From Leifsonia sp. 1010 (GTDB lineage Bacteria > Actinomycetota > Actinomycetes > Actinomycetales > Microbacteriaceae): a DNA stretch of 64,000 nt. Where the stretch lies: contig NZ_JAVDSL010000001.1 of the NCBI RefSeq assembly GCF_031455295.1, positions 1,240,001-1,304,000 on the forward strand. The letters run 5' to 3'. The translations under genes and the position numbers were made by a program. Position 1 is the first letter of the stretch, and every line of letters begins with the position of its first letter. Positions 52,157-61,638 of the stretch are shown in pieces. Under the pieces are notes generated by a model. That model worked only from the letters and a program-made list of their open reading frames with translations, was not told where the DNA came from and did not search any database.

Positions 52157-52699
52157 CTACTCGAAGGCCTTCACGAGCTCGCGGCCGAAGGCGTCCAGGT
52201 CGTCGGGCTTGCGCGACGAGACGAGGGCGAACGGGCCGTCGTCGACCACCACCTCCTCGTCGACCCAGGTCGCCCCCGCGTTGCGGTAGTCCGTCTGCAG
52301 GCTCGGCCAGCTCGTCAGCGTCCGGCCGCCCACGACGCCCGCCTCGATCAGCACCCAGCCGCCGTGGCAGATGACGGCGATGGGCTTGCCGGCTGCGGCG
52401 AAGTCTTTCACCAGCGACACGGCCTCGGGGAACGTGCGGACCTGGTCACCGTTGGCGACACCGCCCGGAAGCACGAGGGCGTCGAACTGGTCGGCGCTCG
52501 CAGAACCGAGGGTGACATCCACCGGGAAGGTGTCGGCCGGAGTGAGGTGGTTGAACGCCTGCACCTCGCCCTCCTCCTTCGACACGAGCTTGGGCGTGCC
52601 GCCGGCTTCTGTCACCGCCTGCCAGGGCTGCACCAGCTCGGCCTGCTCGATGCCCTCGGGGCCCACCAGGAATGCGATCGTCTTGTTGTTCAGTGCCAT
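52157..52699 (-). CDS. DJ-1/PfpI family protein (type 1 glutamine amidotransferase-like)
   Basis: 180 residues. Nucleophile C111 in the elbow VICHGGW with H112, and an acidic partner in GPEGIEQAEL. This is the PfpI/YhbO branch, reported as chaperone or deglycase; activity is debated. The start at 52699 has AAGGAG upstream. Divergent from an AKR gene. Confidence 0.9.
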   Translation of the reverse strand: MALNNKTIAFLVGPEGIEQAELVQPWQAVTEAGGTPKLVSKEEGEVQAFNHLTPADTFPVDVTLGSASADQFDALVLPGGVANGDQVRTFPEAVSLVKDFAAAGKPIAVICHGGWVLIEAGVVGGRTLTSWPSLQTDYRNAGATWVDEEVVVDDGPFALVSSRKPDDLDAFGRELVKAFE

Positions 52700-52757
52700 C
52701 TTGTCGGTCTCCTTCCGATGCCCCACCTGTACGCCGGGGGCACGGCAGAATGAACCC

Positions 52758-53582
52758 ATGGCGAGCATCCCGCAGCTGACTCTCAACGACGGCAACACCA
52801 TCCCGCAGCTGGGCTTCGGCGTGTACAAGATCCCGGAGGCCGAGACGGCGGACGCTGTGGTGGCGGCGCTGGAGGCGGGGTATCGCCACATCGACACGGC
52901 GGCGTTCTACGAGAACGAGCGCGGGGTCGGCGAGGGCGTGCGACGCAGCGGGCTCGACCGGTCGGACGTGTTCGTCACGAGCAAGGTGTGGTGGACGGAG
53001 AACGGGTACGACTCGACCCTGCGGTCATTCGACGCCAGCCTGGAGAGGCTCGGCTTCGAGACGATCGACCTCTTCCTCATCCATTGGCCGGCGCCGCGCA
53101 GCGATCGCTACGTGGACACCTGGCGGGCGTTGGAGAAGGTGCGGGAGGAGGGTCGCGCGCGGTCGATCGGAGTGGCGAACTTCCACACGCATCACCTCGA
53201 CCGGCTGGCGCGGGAGACCGCCACGGTGCCCGCGGTGAACCAGGTGGAGCTGCATCCCTGGCTCCCGCAGGCCGAGGTGCGCGCGTATGACGCGGCCCAC
53301 GGGATCGTGACGGAGGCGTGGTCGCCGCTGGCGCGTGGGCGCGTGCTCGGCGACCCCGTCCTCGACGCGCTCGCCGCGAAGCACGGGGTGACGCCGGCGC
53401 AGGTGGTGATCCGGTGGCAGCTGCAGCTGGGCAACGTGGTCATCCCGAAGTCGACCTCGCCGGAGCGCATCCGGTCGAACATCGACGTCTTCGGCTTCGA
53501 GCTGGATGCGGAGGACCTGGCCGCTATCGCGACGCTCGAGTCGGGGGAGCGCACGGGCAAGGACCCGGACGACCTGGGCTGA
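52758..53582 (+). CDS. Aldo/keto reductase (2,5-diketo-D-gluconate reductase-like)
   Basis: 274 residues from the ATG at 52758. The GFGVYKI opening, HIDTAAFYENE (Asp and Tyr), VTSKVWW (Lys), LIHWP (His) and PKSTSPERIRSN give the complete AKR signature of the DkgA/DkgB group. It reduces small aldehydes and keto-sugars with NADPH. Its precise substrate is open. Confidence 0.92.
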   Translation: MASIPQLTLNDGNTIPQLGFGVYKIPEAETADAVVAALEAGYRHIDTAAFYENERGVGEGVRRSGLDRSDVFVTSKVWWTENGYDSTLRSFDASLERLGFETIDLFLIHWPAPRSDRYVDTWRALEKVREEGRARSIGVANFHTHHLDRLARETATVPAVNQVELHPWLPQAEVRAYDAAHGIVTEAWSPLARGRVLGDPVLDALAAKHGVTPAQVVIRWQLQLGNVVIPKSTSPERIRSNIDVFGFELDAEDLAAIATLESGERTGKDPDDLG

Positions 53583-53594
53583 GCGCGCTGCGAC

Positions 53595-54218
53595 CTAGTC
53601 GGCGCGGGTGACCGGCTGCCGCAGGATCGTCCGCAGCTTCTCCGGCGCCGTCCTCCGGGCGTCGCTCAGGTAGATCTCGTGGTGGCGCCCGGTCATCGTG
53701 AGTCCCGCATCCGGGATGAACACGTCGTGCAGCTCGGCCAGCACCGGCGCCTCGTCGTCGTAGGAGCCGACGTGGAGGGTCTGCACACTCAGCCCTTCGT
53801 CGAGGGTCTCGACGCGCAGCTCGTCCAGGCGCGGGGCGCCGCCCTTGCTCCGCAGGGTCGCCGTCGCCTCCTCGACGTGCGCGTCGGTGATCCAGTCGGG
53901 GACGAGGGTGAGCGCGGTCCAGTGCCACTGGGACTTGTCGCGGGCACTCGTGAAGGACGCCATGTCGTCCGCCCACCACAGCGCCTCCAGCGGCATGACG
54001 GTGTAGTCGCGGTCGAGGCTGCGCTTGCTGAGGAACTTCAGCGCGTAGGCGAGCGGGAAGATCGTCTGGATCGCATCCCGGTACTCGTCCGAGGTGTTCG
54101 GGTCGCCGTGGCCGTCCACCATCAGGTAGCGCAGCGGCGGAACGGTGACGACCTCGAAGCGCCCGCGCCGGGGAGCGTAGAGCCCCAGCTCCTTCTTCAG
54201 GTCGGTCTTCACGGTCAC
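53595..54218 (-). CDS. GyrI-like small-molecule-binding domain protein
   Basis: 207 residues from a GTG overlapping the oligopeptidase stop (GTGA). The YMVDGHGDPN and WHWTALTLVPDWI segments and the SVQTLHVGSYDDEAPVL motif are typical of the stand-alone GyrI/AraC_E_bind-like proteins. Such domains bind or hydrolyse small hydrophobic compounds. No DNA-binding region is present. Confidence 0.87.
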   Translation of the reverse strand: MTVKTDLKKELGLYAPRRGRFEVVTVPPLRYLMVDGHGDPNTSDEYRDAIQTIFPLAYALKFLSKRSLDRDYTVMPLEALWWADDMASFTSARDKSQWHWTALTLVPDWITDAHVEEATATLRSKGGAPRLDELRVETLDEGLSVQTLHVGSYDDEAPVLAELHDVFIPDAGLTMTGRHHEIYLSDARRTAPEKLRTILRQPVTRAD

Positions 54219-56353
54219 TCGCCCGATGGATGCGCCCCGACGACGTCGAGGAGCCATGCCAGCGCGAACGCCCGCTCGCGCCAGGCGGCGTATCGCCCGG
54301 AGACGCCGCCGTGGCCGGCGGCCATCTCGATCTTGAGCAGCGGGTCCGCATCCACCTCGCGCAGTTTCGCCACCCACTTCGCGGGCTCGACGTAGAGCAC
54401 GCGGGTGTCGTTGAGGCTCGTGATGGCGAGGATGCGCGGGTAGTGCGTCGCGTGCACGTTCTCGAGCGGCGAGTACGACTTCATGTAGTCGTAGACCTCC
54501 GGATCGTGCAGGGGGTCGCCCCACTCGTCCCACTCGATCACGGTGAGCGGCAGGGACGGGTCGAGGATGCTGGTGAGCGGATCGACGAAGGGCACCTCGG
54601 CGAGGATCCCGGCGAAGTCGCGGGGCGCCAGGTTCGCCACGGCGCCCATAAGCAGGCCGCCGGCGCTGCCGCCCTGTGCGGCCATGCGCGACGGATCCGT
54701 CCATCCGCGGTCGACGAGGTGGCGGGCGGCCGCCACGAAGTCGGTGAAGGTGTTCTTCTTGTGGAGCTTCTTGCCGTCCTCGTACCAGAGCCGGCCGAGT
54801 TCGCCGCCGCCGCGGACATGGGCGATGGCGAACACGACGCCGCGGTCGAGCAGGCTGAGGCGCGGGATGCTGAACGACGGGTCCATGCTCGCCTCGTACG
54901 AGCCGTAGCCGTAGAGCACGAGCGGGGCCGGCTCGCCGGGCGTGACCAGGTCGCGGCGGTACACGAGCGAGATCGGGACGCGTGCGCCGTCCGGTGCCGT
55001 CGCCCACTCCCGGCGCTGCTCGAACAGCGAGGCGTCGAACGCCCCGAGCACCGGCTGCTGCTTGCGCAGGGCGAGCTCGCGGGTGCGGACGTCGTAGTCG
55101 TACACCGTGGAGGGCGTCACGAAGCTGCCGTAGCCGAGGCGCAGGAACGGCTGCGTCCACTCGGGGTTGCCGCCGACCCCGACGGTGAAGAGCTCCTCGT
55201 CGAAGTGCAGCTCGTGCGGGGTGTCGTCCGCCGGTTCGTCGCTGTTCGGATCGGGCACGCAGGCCACGGCGACCCGCGTCATCCCCTCGCGGCGGTACTC
55301 GACGCTGACGAAGTCGCGGAACGCATCCACGCCCTCGATGCGCACGGCCGGATCGTGGGCGAGGAGCACCCGGCGGGGCCCCTGCGGGTCGTCCGCCGAG
55401 ACGCTGACGAGCTCGAAGTTGACGGCGCCGTCGTTGTGGACGATGAGGAGGCGGTCGTGGCCGCCGACGATGGCGTGCTCGACGTCGTACTCGACGCCCT
55501 CCTTCCGCGGCCAGACCACGCGGAACTCGCCGGTGGGGTCGTCGGAGCGGAGCAGCCACGCCTCGCTGGTGATGTTCGAGCCGGCCTCGATGACCAGGAA
55601 GCGCCGGCTGCGGGTCAGCCCGACGCCGATCCAGTAGCGCTCGTCCGGTTCGTGGAACACCTGCGTGTCAGGGACCGCAGGAGCGTCGCCCACCCGGTGG
55701 CGCCAGACGGTGTCGGGGCGCCAGGACTCATCCACCGTCGTGTAGAAGATGTAGGCGCCGGTCTGGTCGAACAGGGCGCCGCCCGCGGTCCCCTCGATCT
55801 CATCGGGGAAGGTCACGCCGTCGTCGACGAGCGAGCGGACGCGGAGCGTGTAGCGCTCGTCGCCCTCGGTATCGACGGCCCAGAGCAGGCGCGTGCCGTC
55901 GGCGCTCACGTCGAAGCTGCCGAGCGCGTAGAAATCGTGCCCTTCCGCCTCGGCGTTGTCGTCGAGCAGGACCTGCTCGCCTGGAAGGCCGCTGCGCTGG
56001 GCCGACTCATCGAGCGTCGGGGGAACCCAGTCGTCGGCGGAGGCGATGGGGGCCCGGCAGTGGATGCCGTACTGCTTGCCCTCGACCGTGCGGGTGTAGT
56101 ACCACCAGTCGCCCTCGCGGACCGGCACGCTCAGGTCGGTCTCGCGGGTGCGCGCCTTGATCTCGTCGAAGATCTGCTCGCGGAGCAGCGCGAGGTGCTC
56201 GGTGCGGGCGTTGGTGTACGCGTTCTCCTCGTGGAGGTGCGCGATGACCGCCTGATCGTCCTTCTCGCGCAGCCACTCGTAATCGTCGACGTAGACGTCG
56301 CCGTGGTGGATGCGTTCGACGGGCTTCTTGGCGGTGACCGGCGGGGTGAGCAT
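54215..56353 (-). CDS. ptrB: Oligopeptidase B (S9 prolyl oligopeptidase family)
   Basis: 712 residues, the usual length. N-terminal beta-propeller region, then a catalytic alpha/beta-hydrolase domain with nucleophile elbow GGSAGG and a final AAGHGGVSGRY histidine. VKKNTFTDFVAAARHLV-type segments match PtrB. Cleaves short peptides after basic residues in the cytoplasm. No signal peptide. Confidence 0.92.
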   Translation of the reverse strand: MLTPPVTAKKPVERIHHGDVYVDDYEWLREKDDQAVIAHLHEENAYTNARTEHLALLREQIFDEIKARTRETDLSVPVREGDWWYYTRTVEGKQYGIHCRAPIASADDWVPPTLDESAQRSGLPGEQVLLDDNAEAEGHDFYALGSFDVSADGTRLLWAVDTEGDERYTLRVRSLVDDGVTFPDEIEGTAGGALFDQTGAYIFYTTVDESWRPDTVWRHRVGDAPAVPDTQVFHEPDERYWIGVGLTRSRRFLVIEAGSNITSEAWLLRSDDPTGEFRVVWPRKEGVEYDVEHAIVGGHDRLLIVHNDGAVNFELVSVSADDPQGPRRVLLAHDPAVRIEGVDAFRDFVSVEYRREGMTRVAVACVPDPNSDEPADDTPHELHFDEELFTVGVGGNPEWTQPFLRLGYGSFVTPSTVYDYDVRTRELALRKQQPVLGAFDASLFEQRREWATAPDGARVPISLVYRRDLVTPGEPAPLVLYGYGSYEASMDPSFSIPRLSLLDRGVVFAIAHVRGGGELGRLWYEDGKKLHKKNTFTDFVAAARHLVDRGWTDPSRMAAQGGSAGGLLMGAVANLAPRDFAGILAEVPFVDPLTSILDPSLPLTVIEWDEWGDPLHDPEVYDYMKSYSPLENVHATHYPRILAITSLNDTRVLYVEPAKWVAKLREVDADPLLKIEMAAGHGGVSGRYAAWRERAFALAWLLDVVGAHPSGE

Positions 56354-56415
56354 GTGCCCAGGCTATCGGGCGGTGCCCACCCCGCACGCCGTCGCGGCCG
56401 TCGTCGCGGCCATCG

Positions 56416-57411
56416 TCAGGGGCGCAGCAGCACCTTGCCGACGCGTCCGGCCTCGCCGCTCGCGGCGACGGCTCCGGCGATGTCGTCCAGCCCGTGGACG
56501 CCTGCGACCGGGAGGGTCAGCGTGCCGTCCTGGAGGCGGGCGAACAGCTCCTGGAAGAGCCGCCCGCGCTGGTCGGCCGGCATCTCGCGGCTGACGACGC
56601 TGCCCCAGAAGCCCTTGACCGTGGCCTGCTTGAAGATGATGTCGCCGGAGGCGAGCTCGAGCGTCGGCGATGCCATCGCGCCGAACACGACGAGGGTGCC
56701 GTTCTCGGCGAGCGTGGAGAGCACATCCCCTGCCGACGAGCCGCCGACGGAGTCGACGCCCGCGGTGATCGGTGCGCCCCCGGTGATGTCGGCGAGTCGG
56801 TCGCGCCAGCCCGCGTCGTCGGTCGCGACGACGCGCTCGATGCCCTGGGCGCGCAGCTCCTCCACACCGGCGGACCGGCGGACGAGACCGACGACGTTGA
56901 GCCCGCGTGCGGCGCCGAGCTGGGCGACCATCCGGCCGACAGCGCCGTTCGCGGCGTTCTGGATGAGCCAGTCGCCCTCGCTCAGGCCGAGCGACTCGAG
57001 CAGGCTGATCGCGCTGAACGGCATCGACACCAGCTGGGCGGCGGACTCGTCGGGGAGCCCATCGGGCACGGGGATGAGGCCGGCGGCCCGGGTGACGAAG
57101 TACTCGGCCCACACGCCGAACGTCCCGCCGGTGACGACCCGCTGGCCGACCGTGAGCTGCTCGACGCCCTCGCCGACCGCATCCACGACGCCGAGCGCCT
57201 CGGTGCCGGCCTGCGCGGGAAGCTCGGGCTTGAAGCCGTAGGTGCCGCGCACGGTCCACAGGTCGTGGTTATGGATGGGCGAGAGCAGCATGCGCACGCG
57301 GACCTCGCCGGCGCCCGGCTGGGGGAGGGGACGCTCTTCGACCGCGAGCACTTCGGCGGGGTCGCCGAACTCGTGGTGGACCAGGGCGTGCATCGTGGTG
57401 GCGTCTGTCAT
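56416..57411 (-). CDS. MDR-superfamily reductase (ETR/quinone-reductase-like)
   Basis: 331 residues. GroES-like N-terminus with SPIHNHDLWTVRGTYG and cofactor motif NAANGAVG in the Rossmann domain, as in enoyl thioester reductase-like proteins. No zinc cysteines. It starts 3 bases after ohr, so it is co-transcribed with ohrR-ohr and may detoxify the aldehydes or ketones left from peroxides (inference). Confidence 0.87.
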   Translation of the reverse strand: MTDATTMHALVHHEFGDPAEVLAVEERPLPQPGAGEVRVRMLLSPIHNHDLWTVRGTYGFKPELPAQAGTEALGVVDAVGEGVEQLTVGQRVVTGGTFGVWAEYFVTRAAGLIPVPDGLPDESAAQLVSMPFSAISLLESLGLSEGDWLIQNAANGAVGRMVAQLGAARGLNVVGLVRRSAGVEELRAQGIERVVATDDAGWRDRLADITGGAPITAGVDSVGGSSAGDVLSTLAENGTLVVFGAMASPTLELASGDIIFKQATVKGFWGSVVSREMPADQRGRLFQELFARLQDGTLTLPVAGVHGLDDIAGAVAASGEAGRVGKVLLRP

Positions 57412-57414
57412 GGC

Positions 57415-57837
57415 TCAGTCCTCCGAAACCGTGATGGTGACGTCGATGTTGCCGCGGGTGGCGTTGGAGTACGGGCAAACCTGGTGCGCCGCGTCTGCGA
57501 GCGCCTGGGCCTGCTCGGCCTCGATCCCGGGCAGGACGACCTCGAGCAGCACGGCGAGCTGGTAGCCGCCGTTGCCGTTCGGGCCGATCTCCACGCGGCC
57601 TCCGACCGACGAGCCGTCGAGCTTCACCTTCTGGCTGCGGGCGACCGCCTGCAGCGCCGAGTGGAAGCAGGCCGCGTATCCGGCGGCGAACAGCTGCTCG
57701 GGGTTGGTGCCGGCTCCCGATCCGCCCATCTCCTTCGGGACGGCGAGGTCGAGGGCGAACGAGCCGTCGCTGGTGGCGACACGGCCGTCGCGGCCGGCGC
57801 CGGTCGACAGGGCTTCTGCGGTGTAGAGGACGTTCAT
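57415..57837 (-). CDS. ohr: Organic hydroperoxide resistance protein (Ohr)
   Basis: 140 residues. The OsmC/Ohr pair of reactive cysteines is C57 (GYAACFHSA) and C121 (HQVCPYSNATRGN), and R19 and E47 complete the site. It reduces organic hydroperoxides with lipoyl thiols. Its ATG overlaps the ohrR stop by one base. Confidence 0.95.
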   Translation of the reverse strand: MNVLYTAEALSTGAGRDGRVATSDGSFALDLAVPKEMGGSGAGTNPEQLFAAGYAACFHSALQAVARSQKVKLDGSSVGGRVEIGPNGNGGYQLAVLLEVVLPGIEAEQAQALADAAHQVCPYSNATRGNIDVTITVSED

Positions 57838-58310
57838 CAGTTCCTTTCGGAGGGTGTTCTGTTGTGCGCGGGGGCCTGCGGCTGCGCTGCAGCGTGCATG
57901 GTCTCCGTGAGCCGGTGGAGGGTGTCGATGAGGGCGCCCGCCGCCTGCTGGTCGGGCAGGCCGGTGCCTGCCGCGATCCGGGCGGGGATGTGGGCGAGCT
58001 CCGAGCGCAGCTCCTGGCCGCGTTCGCCGAGCGTCACCGTCACGACGCGCTCGTCGCCCGCGCGGCGTTCGCGCCGGACGAGACCGGACTGCTCCATCCG
58101 CCGCAGCAGCGGGGACAGTGTCCCCGAGTCGAGTTGCAGGTGTTCGCCCAGCGACCCGACGGTCTGCTCGCCCTCGACCCAGAGGGTGATGAGGACGAGG
58201 TACTGCGGGTAGGTGAGCCCCCACGGCTCGAGGAGCGTACGGTACGCCTGCGTGGTGGCACGCGTGGCGGCGTAGAGCGAGAAGCACACCATCTCATCGG
58301 TCACCGGCAT
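57837..58310 (-). CDS. ohrR: MarR-family organic peroxide sensor (OhrR)
   Basis: 157 residues from the ATG at 58310. The sensing cysteine is C9 in the EMVCFSLYAATRA start. Winged helix with LQLDSGTLSPLLRRME and RRAGDERVVTVTLG. It represses ohr until its cysteine is oxidised. It would bind the inverted repeats just upstream. Confidence 0.94.
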   Translation of the reverse strand: MPVTDEMVCFSLYAATRATTQAYRTLLEPWGLTYPQYLVLITLWVEGEQTVGSLGEHLQLDSGTLSPLLRRMEQSGLVRRERRAGDERVVTVTLGERGQELRSELAHIPARIAAGTGLPDQQAAGALIDTLHRLTETMHAAAQPQAPAHNRTPSERN

Positions 58311-58320
58311 GACCTTATAG

Positions 58321-58347
58321 TTGCACACAATCAAGTTGTGCACAATC
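58321..58347 (-). promoter_or_regulatory. OhrR operator candidates
   Basis: TTGCACACAATC (58321-58332) and GTTGTGCACAATC (58335-58347). The second contains the palindrome TTGTGCACAA. They lie 11-37 bases upstream of the ohrR start codon. Confidence 0.75.
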
Positions 58348-58366
58348 TAAGTGGCAGGCGATGGGA

Positions 58367-58407
58367 CGCGACACGCCGTTATGCGGAGCGGATAACGGCG
58401 TGTCGCG
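58367..58407 (-). terminator. Perfect 16-base hairpin after the FUSC gene
   Basis: Arms 58367-58382 and 58392-58407, 9-base loop, 12 bases past the FUSC stop on its strand. No T-run. It also insulates the ohrR promoter. Confidence 0.75.
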
Positions 58408-58418
58408 ACCTACGGACG

Positions 58419-59915
58419 TCAGGGGGCGGGGGATGCGCGCAGCGCGGCCGCGAGGGCGACGAGGGCCGCGCGGACGCGGGCGAGCTCCGGAGGGGATGCG
58501 AGGGTCGCGCGGGCGCGCTTGACTGCGGTGAGCGCGCGGTCGGCATCCTCCGGTCCGCGTCGGGAGAGATGCTCGTCGAGGGCGTCCGGGAGGTCGGCAG
58601 CGGCGTCGATGCAGTCGATCGGCAGCACGGGCCGCGACGTGTTCGTGCGGCCTGGGTGTCGGAGCAGCCGCCGCGCGCGATGCGCCGGCGCCAGTTGCTC
58701 GACGCGCGCCGCTGACGCCTGCACGGCGGCGACCGCGCGGGTCCGCTCCTCCTCGTCGTCCGACGGCGCAGCGATCGCCGCCCCAACCGTCGTCAGCAGC
58801 TCCGAGAGCCGGCGCCGCAGGACGTCGATGCTGCGCACGGGCAGCACGAACCAGCTGGCGGCGATGCCGAGCGCGGCGCCGAGGATGATCGCCAGCATCC
58901 GCTCGGCCAGCATCCCGGTCTCGCCGGTGAGCGATGCCGTTCCAGTCAGCTGCTGAAGAAGCGTCAGGACGAGCGTCACGGTGAGTGCCCAGAAGGCATA
59001 GCTGTACGCGCGCAGCCAGGTACCGGCGAAGAGCGCGACGAAGATGATGACGATGCCGCCGAAGCCGGAGGCGTGCGGGGCGGCAGCGGTCAACGCGACG
59101 GCAGCGATCGTTCCGGCGAGGGCCCCCACCACGCGGAGGGCGCTCTTGTGCACGACGTCCCCGCGCCCCCGGTTGCCCGAGCACACCAGGAAAGCGGTCA
59201 GCACCACCCACATCGCATGCTCGGGAAAGAGCAGCCAGCCGAAGAGAAAGGCGGCGGTGAGCGCGACGGCGAGCTGGATCGCCATCCGGGTGCTCGCGGG
59301 CAGACGCGCGCGGCCCGATCCGACCGCAGCGCCGCGGACTGCCGACGGAGAAGGGTCGGCCGGTGCGGCCTCCTGCCGCCGCCCCGGCAGCAGGCGCAGG
59401 ATCTCGCGGGCGACGGCCACCCACACGGTTGCGATCACCCCGGCGAGCAGGACGAGCAGCGTCGTGACCCATCCGGGCTGGCCGGAGACGGGCGACACCG
59501 GCGCGATCAGCATCGCGGTGAACGGCAGGGCGACGAGGGCTCCCAGCCGGGAGAGGCGGGGACCGAACCGCCGGAGCCAGATCGGCACGCTCATCCCGGC
59601 GACGAAGAGCGCCGCGCCCACGGGAGGAGCGACGACGAGCAGCCATCCGACGCCTCCCGCCACGAGTCCGATGAACGGCAGCACGACGGCCGAGCGTGCG
59701 AACTCAGCCCGGGATGCGAAGGTCCGCCGACCGAGGCTGAGCGCCACGACCGTCGCCAGCACCGCGGCACTCGTCACGCCCGCGGTCGCGCCGCCCGCCA
59801 GCAGGGACCCGAGCCACCACACTGTCGCGCACGCGGCGGCGGCAGCGGCGGTGGCGACGAGCGCGGTCGTCCCGTCCGCCAGCATGGCGCCGATCTGCCG
59901 CGTGCCCACCGGCAC
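58419..59915 (-). CDS. FUSC-family membrane protein (aromatic acid exporter-like)
   Basis: 498 residues with two blocks of about five to six membrane segments and a basic cytoplasmic C-terminal domain of about 150 residues. GTWLRAYSYAFWALTVTLVL and LAERMLAIILGAALGI match the FUSC/YccS module. Likely an exporter of aromatic or fusaric-acid-like compounds. A single gene between hairpins. Confidence 0.85.
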   Translation of the reverse strand: MPVGTRQIGAMLADGTTALVATAAAAAACATVWWLGSLLAGGATAGVTSAAVLATVVALSLGRRTFASRAEFARSAVVLPFIGLVAGGVGWLLVVAPPVGAALFVAGMSVPIWLRRFGPRLSRLGALVALPFTAMLIAPVSPVSGQPGWVTTLLVLLAGVIATVWVAVAREILRLLPGRRQEAAPADPSPSAVRGAAVGSGRARLPASTRMAIQLAVALTAAFLFGWLLFPEHAMWVVLTAFLVCSGNRGRGDVVHKSALRVVGALAGTIAAVALTAAAPHASGFGGIVIIFVALFAGTWLRAYSYAFWALTVTLVLTLLQQLTGTASLTGETGMLAERMLAIILGAALGIAASWFVLPVRSIDVLRRRLSELLTTVGAAIAAPSDDEEERTRAVAAVQASAARVEQLAPAHRARRLLRHPGRTNTSRPVLPIDCIDAAADLPDALDEHLSRRGPEDADRALTAVKRARATLASPPELARVRAALVALAAALRASPAP

Positions 59916-59983
59916 ATCCTCTCACCGCGTGGGAGGAGAAGTGGGTGGCGCGGCGAAGGTCGGCCCGGCTCAGCGCGGAACGC

Positions 59984-60886
59984 TCAGCGCGCGGCGTCGA
60001 ACGCCAGCAGGGCGGCCCCGGCACGACCGGCGTCGCCGCCGAGGGCGCTCTGGACGACCGGCGGCCGTTCCCGCCAGGCCAGCCCCGCCGACATGCGCTC
60101 GCCGAGCGGCCCGAAGAGCGCGTCGCCGGCGTGCGAGACCCCGCCGCCGAGCACGATCAGTCCGGGATCGAGCAGCAGGGTCAGGATGTTGAGGCCCTGC
60201 GCGAGCACATCGAGCGCCTCCGACCAGATGCGGTCGGCGAGCGGGTCTACCCCGAGCCGCTCGACGATACGGCGGGTGCTGAGCGCCTCCCCGCCCGCCG
60301 CCCGGTACCGCCGGGCCACGCCCGCGCCGGACATGTACACCTCGAGGCAGCCGCGCTGGCCACAGGTGCACGGTTCGCCGTTCGGGATGACGGGGATGTG
60401 GCCGAACTCGCCGGCGGCGCCGGTCGCGCCGGTCACGGCGCCGCCGGACGAGACGAGAGCGGCGGCGACCCCCGTGCCGATCGGCACGAGCGCGAAGTCG
60501 CCGAAGCCTCGCGCCGCTCCGCTGTTGCGCTCCGCCAGCCCGGCGGCGCGCACATCATGACCGACCGCCACCGGCAGGTGCAGCTCGGAGCGGAGGATGT
60601 CGAGGAGGGGGACGTCGCGCCAGCCGAGGTTGGAGGCGTAGTGCACCAGACCGCGCTGCTCGTCGAGCATCCCCGGAGTGGCGACGCCCGCGCCGACGAC
60701 GTCGTGACCGTCGTCGGCCGCGGTTCGGCGCAGCTCGCCGAGCAGGCCGACGAGCGCGGTGAGGATGCCGTCCGTCGGGGTCGCGAGCGTCGTCTCCGTC
60801 ACGGTCGCGCCGTCCTCGCGGACGACCGCGCCCTTCATCGCAGTACCGCCGAGGTCGACGGCCAGGACGACCGGGAGGCCGCTCAT
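59984..60886 (-). CDS. ROK-family sugar kinase
   Basis: 300 residues. DLGGTAMKGAVV is the phosphate-1 motif and the ROK zinc motif CTCGQRGCLE is complete. There is no DNA-binding domain, so it is an enzyme (glucokinase, mannokinase or N-acetylhexosamine kinase). Its ATG overlaps the cutC stop. Last gene of the operon from the right edge. Confidence 0.9.
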   Translation of the reverse strand: MSGLPVVLAVDLGGTAMKGAVVREDGATVTETTLATPTDGILTALVGLLGELRRTAADDGHDVVGAGVATPGMLDEQRGLVHYASNLGWRDVPLLDILRSELHLPVAVGHDVRAAGLAERNSGAARGFGDFALVPIGTGVAAALVSSGGAVTGATGAAGEFGHIPVIPNGEPCTCGQRGCLEVYMSGAGVARRYRAAGGEALSTRRIVERLGVDPLADRIWSEALDVLAQGLNILTLLLDPGLIVLGGGVSHAGDALFGPLGERMSAGLAWRERPPVVQSALGGDAGRAGAALLAFDAAR

Positions 60887-61638
60887 GCGGACTGCTCGCT
60901 CGCCGTGTCGCGGACGGCGGCGACCACGGCGCGGACCACCTCGGCCGAGGTGACATCGCGCGCTCCCGAGTCGTACGCCGTCGGGGCGCCCGCGCCAGGA
61001 GTGGCGACAGCGCGCGGCGCCCGCAGATGGACCTCCGCGACGCCGGTCCGCCGCACGACCTCCGCGACGTTGGCGGGACGGACGCCGCCGCCCGCAAGGA
61101 TCGTCACCCGGTCACCCGAGAGCTCCACCAGTCGCGCGAGCTCGTCTGCGCCCTCCAGCGCCGTCGCGGCGCCGGCCGAGGTCAGCACGCGTGTCACGCC
61201 GAGATCGGCGAGCTGCTGCAGCGCCTCCGCCCGGTCCACGACCTGGTCGAACGCCTTGTGGAAGGTCACCGGCGCATCGCCGCACGCGGCCACCAGGCGG
61301 CGGGTCGCATCCACGTTCACCCGTCCGTCGGCGCGCAGCGCTCCGACGACGAAGCCCAGGACGACGCCCGAGGGGTTGGGGAGCGCACGGATCGAGTGGA
61401 TGTCGTCCACCATCGCCTGCAGCTCATCGTCGTCATACACGAAGTCGCCCGGCCGCTGGCGGATGAGCACGTGGATGCCGATCCGCGTCGCCGCGCGCAG
61501 CGCTCCTGCGACCGTGCCGATGGACGGCGTGATGCCGCCCTCGCCCAGCGCCGCGCACAGCTCGATCCGGTCGGCGCCGGCCTCCTCGGCCACCCGGACG
61601 CCGGCGAGGTCGTCGAGGCAGATCTCGACGACGGTCAC
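60883..61638 (-). CDS. cutC: CutC family protein
   Basis: 251 residues from a GTG overlapping the asparaginase stop (GTGA). VEICLDDLAGVRVAEEAGADRIEL at the start, HVLIRQRPGDFVYDD and the TFHKAFDQV motif are CutC hallmarks. A TIM barrel, historically linked to copper homeostasis, though that role is doubtful. Linked here to a sugar kinase. Confidence 0.9.
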   Translation of the reverse strand: MTVVEICLDDLAGVRVAEEAGADRIELCAALGEGGITPSIGTVAGALRAATRIGIHVLIRQRPGDFVYDDDELQAMVDDIHSIRALPNPSGVVLGFVVGALRADGRVNVDATRRLVAACGDAPVTFHKAFDQVVDRAEALQQLADLGVTRVLTSAGAATALEGADELARLVELSGDRVTILAGGGVRPANVAEVVRRTGVAEVHLRAPRAVATPGAGAPTAYDSGARDVTSAEVVRAVVAAVRDTASEQSA

